NCBI RefSeq assembly: GCF_039523735.1
Contig: NZ_BAAAFW010000037.1
Location: forward strand, 87,459-151,458
DNA: 64,000 nt
Source: Tatumella punctata
Lineage (GTDB): Bacteria; Pseudomonadota; Gammaproteobacteria; Enterobacterales; Enterobacteriaceae
Direction of reading: 5' to 3'
The notes under the pieces were generated by a model, which saw nothing but the letters and a program-made list of their open reading frames with translations, did no database searches and was not told where the DNA came from. The translations under genes and the position numbers were made by a program. This document shows positions 34,597 through 42,872 of this stretch, piece by piece (positions within the stretch are counted from its first letter, which is position 1; every line of letters begins with the position of its first letter).

Positions 34597-36312
34597 TCAG
34601 TAGTTCCAGCTAAGGTTAAAACCCAGAGTGACCGGGCTGGTGCTGAATCCCCCGGGTTTGGAGAAAGGCACGCCGGCGAACAGATCGTAACCGACCCTGA
34701 AGGCATAGCCGCGCAGGCCCACTACGCCACCGGCCAGATGCTGCCCAACCAGATAGTCTGAACCGTAGCCGCCCACTTCGCCGTAGTCGGCACCGAGATA
34801 CAACTCCTGCCCCTGTAACGGCGTACGCCAGGCCAGATCGTTACGGACGAACCAGCCGTGATTGGCGTTCAGGGTACGCTCGCCATCAAAGCCGCGCACC
34901 GTCCAGCGGTTGCCGATAGCGAACTGGTCCTGCGGCGTCAGCGGCGTATCGCTGATCTGACGCTGGTATTGCACGTTGTAGCGGAAGTTCTGGCTGAGCA
35001 GGCTGAATGGCACGTCGAGCCGGGCGTTAAGCTGCACAATTTTGCTGAGTGCCGTCGCCTCGCCAAAGGTCTCTTCCGGCGCAGGTAATGCGCCAAACCA
35101 ACGGGTACCGCGCTGGTAGCTGATACCCGCGTCCAGCGTGGCTTGTTGAATATAGTGGCGGTGCTGCAATCCCAGCCGCCATCCTGAGGTACGCCGGCGC
35201 TGTACTTCCACTTCGGTATCGTTGATGTAGTTGCCGGACTCGCGCGCCAGCACGTCATAGGTCAGCATGGTTTTCTGGCTGCCGTTACGGTGCAGCACCC
35301 GGCTGAGTTGGAAATCCAGGTTCCTGCTGTTGCCGCGGTAACGGTAGTCCTGATTCTGCCCGGCAATGGTCTGGTGGTAGTCATAGCTGTTGGCGGTGAC
35401 GCCGGCCATCCAGTAACCGAAAGGCACCGAATAGTGCCCGGTGATGTTCTTCGACCCCTTGCCGCCCTGGTTTTGCAGATCGGCAGAGCCGGAGATATAG
35501 AACAGATCACTGAGCGAAAACGGGTTATCCAGCGACAGGGTCAAACCGCCCTGATAACGCCCGGTACTCCTGGTGCCGGAATCATCCAGCGAGACGCCAA
35601 TACGCCACATGCGCTGCTGCTTCCAGCTCAGGGCAATGTCGCTTTCGCCGGGCTGTTCACCGGGGATAATTTCCATACTGGCCTGCACCGTCGGCAAGCG
35701 TTGCAGGTTTTCCAGTCCCTGTTCAATATCACGCAGATCCAGCAGGTTGCCCGCATGGGCCGGGATGCTGCTGTAGGGCTGAATGTAATGGCCGCTGTCC
35801 GGCGTCAGTTTCACCTGCCGCACGTAGCCTGGCACCACTAATAATCGCAGTTGGCCGCTTTTCAGATCCTGCGTCGGTGCCAATACGCGGCTGGTGATAT
35901 AGCCGTGATCCACCAGCCGGTTTTGCAGGGTGCTCATCAGCAGGTTAATGCCCTGCCCGCCCAGGCAACGGCCCTGTGCCTGACTGGCGATACGTTGCAA
36001 CGGCAGCCAATCGGGGAGCCTGTCCTGGCCGCTCAATACGACCTGATCGATAGGGAAACAAGGTTTTTCTGCCGGGAAAGCAATGCGGCCAGCGCTGGAC
36101 GACGGTGGTGACAGACGCACATCAGGCGTCGCGGGGATCAGTTGTTGCTCCAGCGCCTTTTGCCGCTGCTGCTGTATGATCAGCTGTTCACTGTTTGATG
36201 TTGCTGCCAGCAACGGTTGGCTGAATATAAACAGCGGCAAAACAACGGGGCCACATGGAATACAGACCTTACGCACAGCAAGGCTGAGCGAAGAGTAAGC
36301 AGAGTAGCGCAT
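34597..36312 (-). CDS. CdiB/FhaC/ShlB-type outer-membrane TPS transporter
   Basis: This 571-residue Omp85-superfamily pore secretes the CdiA-like partner. It shows a signal peptide (about residues 1-37), an N-terminal plug helix rich in Gln (IIQQQRQKALEQQ), two POTRA domains (about 75-230, with GYITSRVLAPTQDLKSGQLRLLVVPGYV), and a 16-strand barrel. The barrel has the conserved loop-6 motif VRGFDGER and a C-terminal strand ending Trp-Asn-Tyr. It is the first gene of the minus-strand operon transporter, acyltransferase, exoprotein, small membrane gene. The AT-rich 100 bases upstream presumably hold the promoter. Confidence 0.92.
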   Translation of the reverse strand: MRYSAYSSLSLAVRKVCIPCGPVVLPLFIFSQPLLAATSNSEQLIIQQQRQKALEQQLIPATPDVRLSPPSSSAGRIAFPAEKPCFPIDQVVLSGQDRLPDWLPLQRIASQAQGRCLGGQGINLLMSTLQNRLVDHGYITSRVLAPTQDLKSGQLRLLVVPGYVRQVKLTPDSGHYIQPYSSIPAHAGNLLDLRDIEQGLENLQRLPTVQASMEIIPGEQPGESDIALSWKQQRMWRIGVSLDDSGTRSTGRYQGGLTLSLDNPFSLSDLFYISGSADLQNQGGKGSKNITGHYSVPFGYWMAGVTANSYDYHQTIAGQNQDYRYRGNSRNLDFQLSRVLHRNGSQKTMLTYDVLARESGNYINDTEVEVQRRRTSGWRLGLQHRHYIQQATLDAGISYQRGTRWFGALPAPEETFGEATALSKIVQLNARLDVPFSLLSQNFRYNVQYQRQISDTPLTPQDQFAIGNRWTVRGFDGERTLNANHGWFVRNDLAWRTPLQGQELYLGADYGEVGGYGSDYLVGQHLAGGVVGLRGYAFRVGYDLFAGVPFSKPGGFSTSPVTLGFNLSWNY

Positions 36313-36576
36313 GACTTTTCCCTGTCAAAACACAAATAAACGAAAAAGAAAGAAAACAATTGTAATAAAATGCAATTATTATGCGCAGAAATTGTCCACG
36401 GTCAACTTAATTTTGCCCGGTAATGGGCACCGGGTGGCACCTGATGTACTTCAGACCCTGTCCGATAACGCGCAGGTTGAAAATATCGCCGCACGATGAC
36501 CGAATAGCGTTCCACAGCCGGCCATGCCAGGAGAGCGGTTCCTCAAAGGGGATCTCACCCTGTATGGTCAATATTT

Positions 36577-36715
36577 TCAGGGCACAGACAGAAGTCCGTT
36601 TTGCATCCGTTTTTCTTTGGCTACCGGGGATAGTCCGCTGTTATACCTGTGGCGACGTATTCTGTTGTAATAACCACTCAGATAAAATGAGACGCCTCTT
36701 CTGGCCTCTTCAATG
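36577..36715 (-). pseudogene. IS3-family OrfB C-terminal remnant
   Basis: On the minus strand this encodes EEARRGVSFYL, then YYNRIRRHRYNSGLSPVAKEKR and ends with a stop at 36577. This is the C-terminal end of an IS3-family transposase OrfB (after the DDE catalytic Glu). The remainder is missing; homology stops abruptly at about 36715, close to the start of the inverted repeat at 36726. It marks an insertion-sequence scar upstream of the secretion operon. Confidence 0.8.
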
Positions 36716-36725
36716 CACAGACAAC

Positions 36726-36811
36726 CGGTAATCCGCCGAAAAAGCGGTGTGTTCATAAGCAGAGTTTCTACTCACCTGAATTCAGAGGAACTTGTGTGAC
36801 CCGAAGGGCAG
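36726..36811 (+). repeat. IS-derived inverted repeat, right copy
   Basis: This is the plus-strand counterpart of 24180-24266, with shared blocks GGTAATCC, GCCGAAAA, CATAAGCAGA, CTCACCTGAATTCAG, TGACCCGAA and GGCAG. Similarity ends sharply at 36811. With the left copy it encloses about 12.4 kb that includes the complete transporter/acyltransferase/exoprotein/membrane-gene set. Confidence 0.75.
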
Positions 36812-37011
36812 GCATATGCGAGAAAATGATAATGGTTTTATAATCACCAACGGCCGAATAGGGTTCTGAATGGGTTTACACTGATGCAGTATATTCAGCG
36901 TATACACTGATTCTGCTTATCGCCTTCGTTAAAAATGGGGGAATGACTGAAAAAAGTTGAATCAATGATAGAAAATGTTATTGCTATATATAAAAAGACA
37001 AAAAGGAGAGC

Positions 37012-37497
37012 ATGGTGTCCAGAGATAAACTCAATGCAGGGACTGACAGTGATCGCTACACTGCTACACCACATATCAAAGCCGGCTATATTGATATATC
37101 GACTAATGCTGTGTTCAGGACACACAAGGATGCATTGAATTGTTTTGGCTACCAGAAGGGCCATTACCAGCGGGCTGCCTGGAAGATCCCCGATGAAATC
37201 TGCGATGTAATTGAACTGCCTTATAACTCAAGCGTCTGGTTTCCGACACTTGATGATAATGCCGCATGGGATAATTCACTGTCTGATGACGGGTTGTTGA
37301 TTATCGAAAAGAAAAAGGAGGCAGATGATTTCCGGAAGAATGATTGGGAATACCGGATTGTTATGGCTAAATCCAAAGATGAATATAACAGAACTCTTTA
37401 CCGGTTTATTGGTATTTTTGAAGTCGTACCGGGGTACAGCGTCGGTAATGAGCAGCGGTTCAGGCGAGTCAGTACTACAGTAAAAACTTACCGGTAA
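37012..37497 (+). CDS. Hypothetical protein, unrecognised family
   Basis: This 161-residue soluble protein has a strong ribosome site (AAGGAGAGC) and a lower G+C content than the flanking core genes, so it is probably expressed and imported. Visible features are an N-terminal AGYIDISTNAVFRTHKDALN segment, a very acidic/basic middle (EKKKEADDFRKNDWEYR) and a C-terminal YRFIGIFEVVPG with RFRRVSTTVKTY. The last pattern recalls ligand- or DNA-binding barrel folds in some modification-dependent nucleases, but I cannot assign it. It lies in the island between IS scars and an integrase remnant. A start at GTG 37015 is equally possible. Confidence 0.6.
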   Translation: MVSRDKLNAGTDSDRYTATPHIKAGYIDISTNAVFRTHKDALNCFGYQKGHYQRAAWKIPDEICDVIELPYNSSVWFPTLDDNAAWDNSLSDDGLLIIEKKKEADDFRKNDWEYRIVMAKSKDEYNRTLYRFIGIFEVVPGYSVGNEQRFRRVSTTVKTYR

Positions 37498-37650
37498 TAA
37501 ATTGACGTGTGAGTTTCGGCTTATGCTATCAGTCTTTTGATTGCACATTTCTAATGCTCTTAAGACCTGTTGGGGGCGAAATATCTCAGTGATGTTTATC
37601 TAAGACGGTAATCATCAGGTTTGTAACATGACTGCCTCCGTAGATGAACA

Positions 37651-37680
37651 AGCCCCGGCACATAAAAATGTACCGGGGCT
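37651..37680. terminator. Hairpin in island intergenic DNA
   Basis: AGCCCCGG / CCGGGGCT form an 8-pair stem with an inner ACAT/ATGT pairing. Neither side has a clear T-run, so termination is uncertain. Confidence 0.35.
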
Positions 37681-38056
37681 GTATCAGACGAGTTCAAAGA
37701 CGAGAGAATATCCGCAGTCACAGCAGGCGAAAACCGGTGACTGATTCTTCGTTACCGTTTCTGCATAGCCGATAAATATGTCATGATCACGGCCAAAAAT
37801 TCGATCACCGCGGCTACCGTTCCGCGGTCCACACCACCGAAGATAACCGGGTGGATGCGCTGTTGCCTGTCATCTTTTCCAATTCACCGGCGTCTTTATC
37901 ACGGCATCAACAACTATGTCACACCCTGCCCTGTCTGGCGGATACGCTCCGGTGTCAGTTTGGCATACCGTTCGTACTCTGGATGCTGGCATGGCCGGTT
38001 GTGCTTTCACATCATATAAGCTGTATTGGCCGCTGGAGACCAGTAAAGAGGCGACA

Positions 38057-38230
38057 GCCTTCGCCAGTCATTTTATGATGCGGGGAGAGAATACTCTGCT
38101 GATTCAGCTGGTACCCGGTCACATTACAATGGCGATGAAATATGCCCACTTTGCAGCAGATCCTCCTGATGCAGTTGTCGCACTTAACCCTTTTAATAAT
38201 CGCGAAGAAGTCACATCAATGGATTGGTGA
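38057..38230 (+). pseudogene. Tyrosine recombinase (phage-type integrase) C-terminal remnant
   Basis: About 57 codons match the C-terminal end of tyrosine integrases: AFASHFMMRG, then a decayed LGH box (VPGH), MAMKYAHFA with the nucleophilic Tyr, and DAVVALNPF. The upstream part carrying the catalytic Arg and the HxxR box is not recognisable in the 37,500-38,050 sequence, so the gene is dead. It ends 38 bases before the first tRNA-Leu-derived repeat, which is the usual place for an integrase of a tRNA-targeted island. Confidence 0.75.
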
Positions 38231-38267
38231 TAAAACGCATTGCTGCCATTTTGCTGCCACTGCGGAT

Positions 38268-38400
38268 CGCAGAAAACAAAAAACCGCCTTGCGGCGGTTA
38301 AACGACATTGCATATATGTACTTATTTTTGTTCATTTTGAATCAGTGGTGCCCGGGGCGGGACTTGAACCCGCACAGCCATACAGCCGATTGGTTTTAAA
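38268..38400 (-). repeat. Direct repeat 1: partial tRNA-Leu 3' half plus terminator (att-like)
   Basis: This segment repeats 39260-39392 at a fixed offset of 992 bases with only three mismatches over the first 122 bases. It contains the terminator hairpin AACCGCC/GGCGGTT and the 3' part of tRNA-Leu up to the anticodon loop (TTTTAAA). Beyond that the sequence is unrelated, so this is an incomplete tRNA copy. It looks like the distal attachment site left by integration into the tRNA-Leu gene. Confidence 0.88.
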
Positions 38401-38596
38401 AACTACAATGCTGCGTTTAAAACGCATAAGATTATGATTTATTTTAAATTGTATATTATTTACAGCTACTCAATTTAGCTGATTATTGAATTTTTCCACT
38501 TTATTATAAGCGCAATCCCACACCGAACTATACACCATTGACTTATAGATTATAGGTGCTAGCATCTCTGCCGCCATACGCCAATGACGTATACTT

Positions 38597-38908
38597 ATGC
38601 TATTTATTGAAACCCATATATTCACCGAAGATGTAAAGGAACTACTGAACGATGATGAATATTGTGAGTTTCAGCAGTTCATGGCAGACAACCCTGCCTG
38701 GGGAGACGTGATCCAAAATACAGGTGGCCTCCGTAAGGTACGTTGGGCGGCCAAAGGCAAAGGTAAACGTGGTGGTGTCCGGGTAATTTACTACTATAAA
38801 GTATCCGAATCACAGATCAGGCTACTACTCATCTATAAAAAAGGCATCAGGGATGATTTATCTGAGGAAGAAAAACGTCTGTTAAGGGCGTTGAACGAGA
38901 GCTGGTAA
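38597..38908 (+). CDS. higB: HigB-type toxin (RelE/ParE family)
   Basis: This 103-residue protein fits the HigB2 subgroup: DEYCEFQQFMADNPAWGDVIQNTGGLRKVRWAAKGKGKRGGVRVIYYY, where the Lys/Arg-rich loop and Tyr residues form the mRNA-cleavage site of ribosome-dependent RNases. The toxin gene precedes the antitoxin gene, as in higBA. The stop overlaps the antitoxin ATG by one base. There is no clear ribosome site; an AT-rich upstream region with TTGACT near 38539 may hold the promoter. The pair is the only cargo between the two tRNA-Leu repeats. Confidence 0.88.
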   Translation: MLFIETHIFTEDVKELLNDDEYCEFQQFMADNPAWGDVIQNTGGLRKVRWAAKGKGKRGGVRVIYYYKVSESQIRLLLIYKKGIRDDLSEEEKRLLRALNESW

Positions 38909-39207
38909 TGGACAAAAAACTGTTTGAACGCCTGACAGAAAGTATGGCGCAAATGAATGAAATTGTTGATGGTTCACGTGAACCATCCCGTGAAACAATG
39001 GTTACCGCAGTTAAGGTCAAAGCTATCAGAACAGCCACAGGTCTTTCACAAAGTGGGTTCGCTAAACTGATTTCAGTAAATGTTGATACGCTAAAGAACT
39101 GGGAACAGGGACGACGCGAACCCACCGGACCGGCAAAAGCATTGCTCAGAGCGATAGAACGCGATCCACAACATGTGATCCCGGCACTTTCTCCGGACAT
39201 ACCCTAA
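38908..39207 (+). CDS. higA: HigA-type antitoxin, XRE helix-turn-helix (NadS-like)
   Basis: This 99-residue protein has a C-terminal Cro/CI-type helix-turn-helix (about residues 35-85: IRTATGLSQSGFAKLISVNVDTLKNWEQGRREPTGPA). Its N-terminal 30 residues are the likely toxin-binding part. It should neutralise HigB and repress the operon. The ATG overlaps the last base of the toxin stop. It is immediately followed by the second tRNA-Leu repeat. Confidence 0.9.
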   Translation: MDKKLFERLTESMAQMNEIVDGSREPSRETMVTAVKVKAIRTATGLSQSGFAKLISVNVDTLKNWEQGRREPTGPAKALLRAIERDPQHVIPALSPDIP

Positions 39208-39259
39208 CCACAGAAACCAGCCTTAAAGCTGGTTTTTTTGCCTGACAATAACGTACAAC

Positions 39260-39392
39260 CGCAGAAAACAAAAAACCGCCTTGCGGCGGTTAAACGACAT
39301 TGCACATAAGTGCTTATTTTTGTTCATTTTGAATCAGTGGTGCCCGGGGCGGGACTTGAACCCGCACAGCCATACAGCCGAGGGATTTTAAA
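39260..39392 (-). repeat. Direct repeat 2: intact tRNA-Leu 3' end and terminator
   Basis: This is the second copy of the repeat at 38268-38400. Here it is continuous with the complete tRNA-Leu gene. The 860 bases between the copies hold only the higBA pair, so the two repeats look like the ends of a small integrated element. Confidence 0.88.
39268..39292 (-). terminator. Terminator of the cysT-leuZ transcript
   Basis: On the minus strand AACCGCC-GCAA-GGCGGTT is followed by TTTTG. It lies about 45 bases after the tRNA-Leu 3' end. A copy exists in repeat 1 at 38276-38299. Confidence 0.85.
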
Positions 39393-39424
39393 TCCCTTGT
39401 GTCTACCGATTTCACCACCCGGGC
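39338..39424 (-). tRNA. leuZ: tRNA-Leu (anticodon UAA)
   Basis: An 87-base class II tRNA with encoded CCA. The acceptor stem GCCCGGG/CCCGGGC, the D-arm with GGTAGACAC, anticodon loop TTTAAAA (anticodon TAA), a long variable arm, and TTCAAGTCC in the T-arm match E. coli leuZ. It is the insertion target of the adjacent element. Confidence 0.97.
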
Positions 39425-39429
39425 AAATC

Positions 39430-39503
39430 TGGAGGCGCGTCCCGGAGTCGAACCGAGGTAGGCGGATTTGCAATCCGCTGCATGGCCACTCTGCCAACGC
39501 GCC
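39430..39503 (-). tRNA. cysT: tRNA-Cys (anticodon GCA)
   Basis: A 74-base tRNA with GGCGCGT acceptor strand, anticodon loop TTGCAAA (GCA), T-arm GGTTCGACTCC and encoded CCA. It lies five bases upstream of tRNA-Leu, so the two are processed from one transcript. Confidence 0.97.
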
Positions 39504-40207
39504 TTTTAACTCTTTAAATTACAACACGTTACTTTGCGCTATAATCTTTAATTCTTTTAATCTGAAATCAGATTCAGACTTAACTATTTGATTCCGAAGA
39601 CTTAATGTCTTGTTGTCTCTGGAATGGCGGCTATTATGGACTTGTTCCCCATGCTTGGCAAGAGCAATACGCTTTTTTTTCTGAGAAAAACGTTTGAGTG
39701 ACTGAAAATTCAGCGAACTGTTCAGAGAGCAAACACCTGAAAATGAAAGTGATTAAATTACCCGCGCTCACTGCCGGTTCAGTGAACAATCCCCCCGCGT
39801 TCAGGAATCACTTTTATTCCGACACTACCGCGTGCCGGTACGCGCCTTCGCGTTACACTGCCTGTCAGGCGGTCTGTCGTGATACTGTATAAACCAACCC
39901 TGCCAGTCCCGACCGTAATCACTGGCCGCCGATGCAGTCCTTAACAGCATCACCATCAGCGCAATATTCAGCCCGCAGACTATGATAACTCTCAACAGCT
40001 ATGTTTTATTCTGCGGCCAAAAGGTACTGTCGCGGACAGGACTGGCCGATTGATAGCGGTACAAAAACTGAAAGGTAATGACAGAGAAGAGAAATTCAGG
40101 GGCAATTCCGGCTGCGGACAGCATCAGCGGCTAAAACGAAAACAGGACCTTTCGGTCCTGTTTTGGCATTTACCAGAAATTTATCGACTCTCTGGTATTA
40201 TATAATC
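39504..40207. other. 704-bp spacer splitting the glyW and cysT-leuZ tRNA genes
   Basis: In E. coli glyW, cysT and leuZ form one short operon, whereas here glyW is 704 bases away with its own terminator. The spacer has no supported gene; a 64-codon frame at 39698-39892 has no resemblance to a known family. A weak promoter-like pair for cysT (TTCAGA, 17 bases, TATAGC on the minus strand at about 39540-39570) is visible. Confidence 0.5.
40139..40164 (-). terminator. Terminator downstream of tRNA-Gly
   Basis: AAAACAGGACC / GGTCCTGTTTT form an 11-pair stem with a TTTC loop, giving a T-run on the minus strand. It lies 45 bases after the tRNA-Gly 3' end. Confidence 0.85.
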
Positions 40208-40283
<76 letters not shown>

Positions 40284-40421
40284 AATATTATCCATCGCTG
40301 ATAAAGCGTATAAGCTGTATCCGGACAATTTTTTGATGTGCTGTATTCTACTAAGCACGACAGACCAGTCAACCATTTTTTCAATGACAGCAATCATTTG
40401 CTGTCATTTTAATCGCATTGC

Positions 40422-40970
40422 TTACTGATCGAGCAAGTCTTTGCGGGCCGCACTCAGGTACTGGAACATCGACCAGAAAGTTAATGCCGCCGCTATATAC
40501 AGTGCCAGAATACCGGCAAGCTCGACACTGCTGTTAGGCCGCCACAGCAAGGCAACTAATGCCAGCATCTGTGCGGTTGTCTTTACTTTGCCAATCCATG
40601 AAACTGCCACACTGCTACGTTTTCCTATTTCAGCCATCCATTCACGCAGCGCAGAAATAATAATTTCCCGTGCAATCATGGTTGCAGCCGGTAATGTAAT
40701 CCACCAGGAGTGAAAATATTCAGCCACCAGCACCAGTGCAATTGCCACCATAACTTTATCTGCTACCGGGTCGAGAAATGCACCAAAAGCAGTGGTTTGT
40801 TTCCAGCGCCGCGCCAGAAAACCATCAAACCAGTCAGTAATCGCCGCAAGGACGAACAATAACGCACAGCAGACCGGCGCCCAGCTAAAAGGCAGGTAAA
40901 ACGCCAGTACAAAAAAGGGAATTAAAACAACCCTGAACAGCGTGAGATAGGTCGGTATGTTAAATTGCAT
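40422..40970 (-). CDS. pgsA: Phosphatidylglycerophosphate synthase
   Basis: This 182-residue inner-membrane enzyme makes phosphatidylglycerol phosphate from CDP-diacylglycerol and glycerol-3-phosphate, the committed step to acidic phospholipids. The CDP-alcohol phosphotransferase motif is complete: Asp46, Asp49-Gly50, Ala53-Arg54, Gly63, Asp67 and Asp71. Length and membrane pattern are normal for enterobacterial PgsA. It lies between uvrC and glyW as in E. coli. Confidence 0.96.
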   Translation of the reverse strand: MQFNIPTYLTLFRVVLIPFFVLAFYLPFSWAPVCCALLFVLAAITDWFDGFLARRWKQTTAFGAFLDPVADKVMVAIALVLVAEYFHSWWITLPAATMIAREIIISALREWMAEIGKRSSVAVSWIGKVKTTAQMLALVALLWRPNSSVELAGILALYIAAALTFWSMFQYLSAARKDLLDQ

Positions 40971-41039
40971 AGGGGACTGACAGCCTGGATACGGTAGCGA
41001 TAGCCTCTATGTTGCTACATTGCCCCTGCTGTTTCAATG

Positions 41040-42872
41040 CTAGTGTTTGAGAGAATGGAATATTTTTTCCGCCAGAGCCACAGAAATCCCGGGAACCCTG
41101 GCAATTTCATCAACAGTGGCATTTTTTAATGGCTGCAAGCCCCCCATATATTTCAGTAACTGCTGGCGACGTTTAGGTCCGATCCCTTCAATGCCTTCCA
41201 GGCTGCTGGCCGATTTTACTTTCGCCCGTTTCAGACGGTGTCCGGAGATCGCATGGTTATGAGATTCATCACGGATATGCTGAATAACATGCAGTGCCGG
41301 TGAGTCAGGAGGTAATGACATCCCCTCGCCTTCTGCATCGAGAAATAAGGTTTCCAGCCCGGCTTTACGGTCACTGCCCTTTGCCACGCCCAGTAATAGC
41401 GGGTGGTTTTTGTCCCAGTCGACTTCCAGCCCCGCAAAAACATCTTTCGCCTGAGCCAGTTGCCCCTTACCACCATCAATCACAATAACATCAGGAATTT
41501 TACTTGCCTCGAGTGCTTTACTGTAACGCCGCTGCAGTACCTGATTCATTGCCGCATAATCATCCCCCGGTGTAATGCCGGTAATATTATAACGCCGGTA
41601 TTCGGCACGCAGCGGGCCATTGGTATCAAAGACAACACAGGATGCAACCGTTTGTTCACCCATAGTATGGCTGATATCAAAACATTCCATCCGTCGAATT
41701 GCGGGCAGACTAAGATAGTTGGCCAGTGCAGCCAGCCGCTGATGGACCGTTGACTGCTGTGCCAGTCTTGACGTCAGTGCTGTCGCCGCATTCGTTCTGG
41801 CGAGTTTCAGATACCGTGCTCTGTCACCACGGGGTTTGCTTTGCAGGCTGATTTTACGCCCCGCCATTTCTGACAAAGATTCACTCAGCACACTGATTTC
41901 AGGCAAGGTAAAATCGAGCAGAATATCACCCGGTAACGTACGGACTTCACTGCCCTGCAGATAAAACTGACCGACAAACGTCTGCACAACTTCTGCAAGC
42001 TCAGTACCCGGTGGCACTTTAGGGAAATAACTCCGGCTGCCCAGTACTTTCCCCTGACGGATAAACAGGACATGGACACAGGCCATCCCTGAATCGAAAG
42101 CAATACTGATAGCATCCAGGTCATCCCCCTGGTTTGATACAAATTGTTTTTCGGTGATCTGTCTGACCGCCTGAATCTGGTCACGGAGCCGGGCTGCTTC
42201 TTCGAATTTTAGCTCTGCACTTGCCTGCTCCATGCGACTGATCAGTAATTTCAATACCTGATCATCTTTCCCCGCGAGGAATAAACGGACGTATTCGGTC
42301 TGTTGCTGATATTCCTGTTCCGTGACCAGCCCGCTGACACAGGGCCCCAGACAGCGACCTATCTGATATTGCAGACAGGGACGCGACCGGTTGCGATAAA
42401 CATTGTTCTCACATTGCCGGATAGGAAAGACTTTCTGCAAAATGGCCAGGGTTTCGCGCACTGCACTGCCATTAGGAAAAGGACCAAAATATTCACCTTT
42501 CGCCTGTCTGGCACCACGGTGGGATGCAAGCCGTGGATGCTTATCATTACTGAGCAGGATGAAAGGATAAGATTTATCATCCCGCAGCAAGACATTATAG
42601 CGGGGCTGGTATAGTTTAATGTAGTTGTGTTCAAGCAGTAAGGCTTCCGTTTCACTGTGGGTCACGGTGACATCAATATGCACAATATGCGCCACCAGAG
42701 CCTCTGTTTTCCGGCCCGGGACCTGAGCGCGGAAGTAACTGCTCAGTCGTTTTTTAAGGTCTTTCGCTTTGCCTACATAGATAACTTCATCACCGGTACC
42801 GTACATACGGTATACACCCGGCTGGTGGGTCACTGTCCGAAGAAAATCTGCAGGGTCAAAAATATCATTCAC
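41040..42872 (-). CDS. uvrC: Excinuclease ABC subunit C
   Basis: This 610-residue nuclease makes both incisions in UvrABC nucleotide excision repair. Domains in order are GIY-YIG (GVYRMYGTGDEVIYVGKAKDLKKRLSSYF, about residues 19-50) for the 3' cut, a Cys-rich region, the UVR motif that binds UvrB (about 200-235), the RNase H-like domain for the 5' cut (CFDISHTMGEQTVASCVVFD and VIVDGGKGQL, about 395-470), and C-terminal helix-hairpin-helix motifs (LEGIEGIGPKRRQQLL). The start is GTG at 42872 and overlaps the end of the uvrY remnant, the same overlap seen in E. coli. Confidence 0.96.
   Translation of the reverse strand: MNDIFDPADFLRTVTHQPGVYRMYGTGDEVIYVGKAKDLKKRLSSYFRAQVPGRKTEALVAHIVHIDVTVTHSETEALLLEHNYIKLYQPRYNVLLRDDKSYPFILLSNDKHPRLASHRGARQAKGEYFGPFPNGSAVRETLAILQKVFPIRQCENNVYRNRSRPCLQYQIGRCLGPCVSGLVTEQEYQQQTEYVRLFLAGKDDQVLKLLISRMEQASAELKFEEAARLRDQIQAVRQITEKQFVSNQGDDLDAISIAFDSGMACVHVLFIRQGKVLGSRSYFPKVPPGTELAEVVQTFVGQFYLQGSEVRTLPGDILLDFTLPEISVLSESLSEMAGRKISLQSKPRGDRARYLKLARTNAATALTSRLAQQSTVHQRLAALANYLSLPAIRRMECFDISHTMGEQTVASCVVFDTNGPLRAEYRRYNITGITPGDDYAAMNQVLQRRYSKALEASKIPDVIVIDGGKGQLAQAKDVFAGLEVDWDKNHPLLLGVAKGSDRKAGLETLFLDAEGEGMSLPPDSPALHVIQHIRDESHNHAISGHRLKRAKVKSASSLEGIEGIGPKRRQQLLKYMGGLQPLKNATVDEIARVPGISVALAEKIFHSLKH

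Noticed and set aside
36407..36590. Minus-strand open stretch of about 60 codons downstream of the IS3 OrfB remnant
   Set aside because: No start codon with a site and no recognised family; it lies in IS debris upstream of cdiB. It could be a gene fragment but cannot be supported.
39698..39892. 64-codon frame in the glyW-cysT spacer
   Set aside because: No homology or ribosome site; the spacer looks non-coding.
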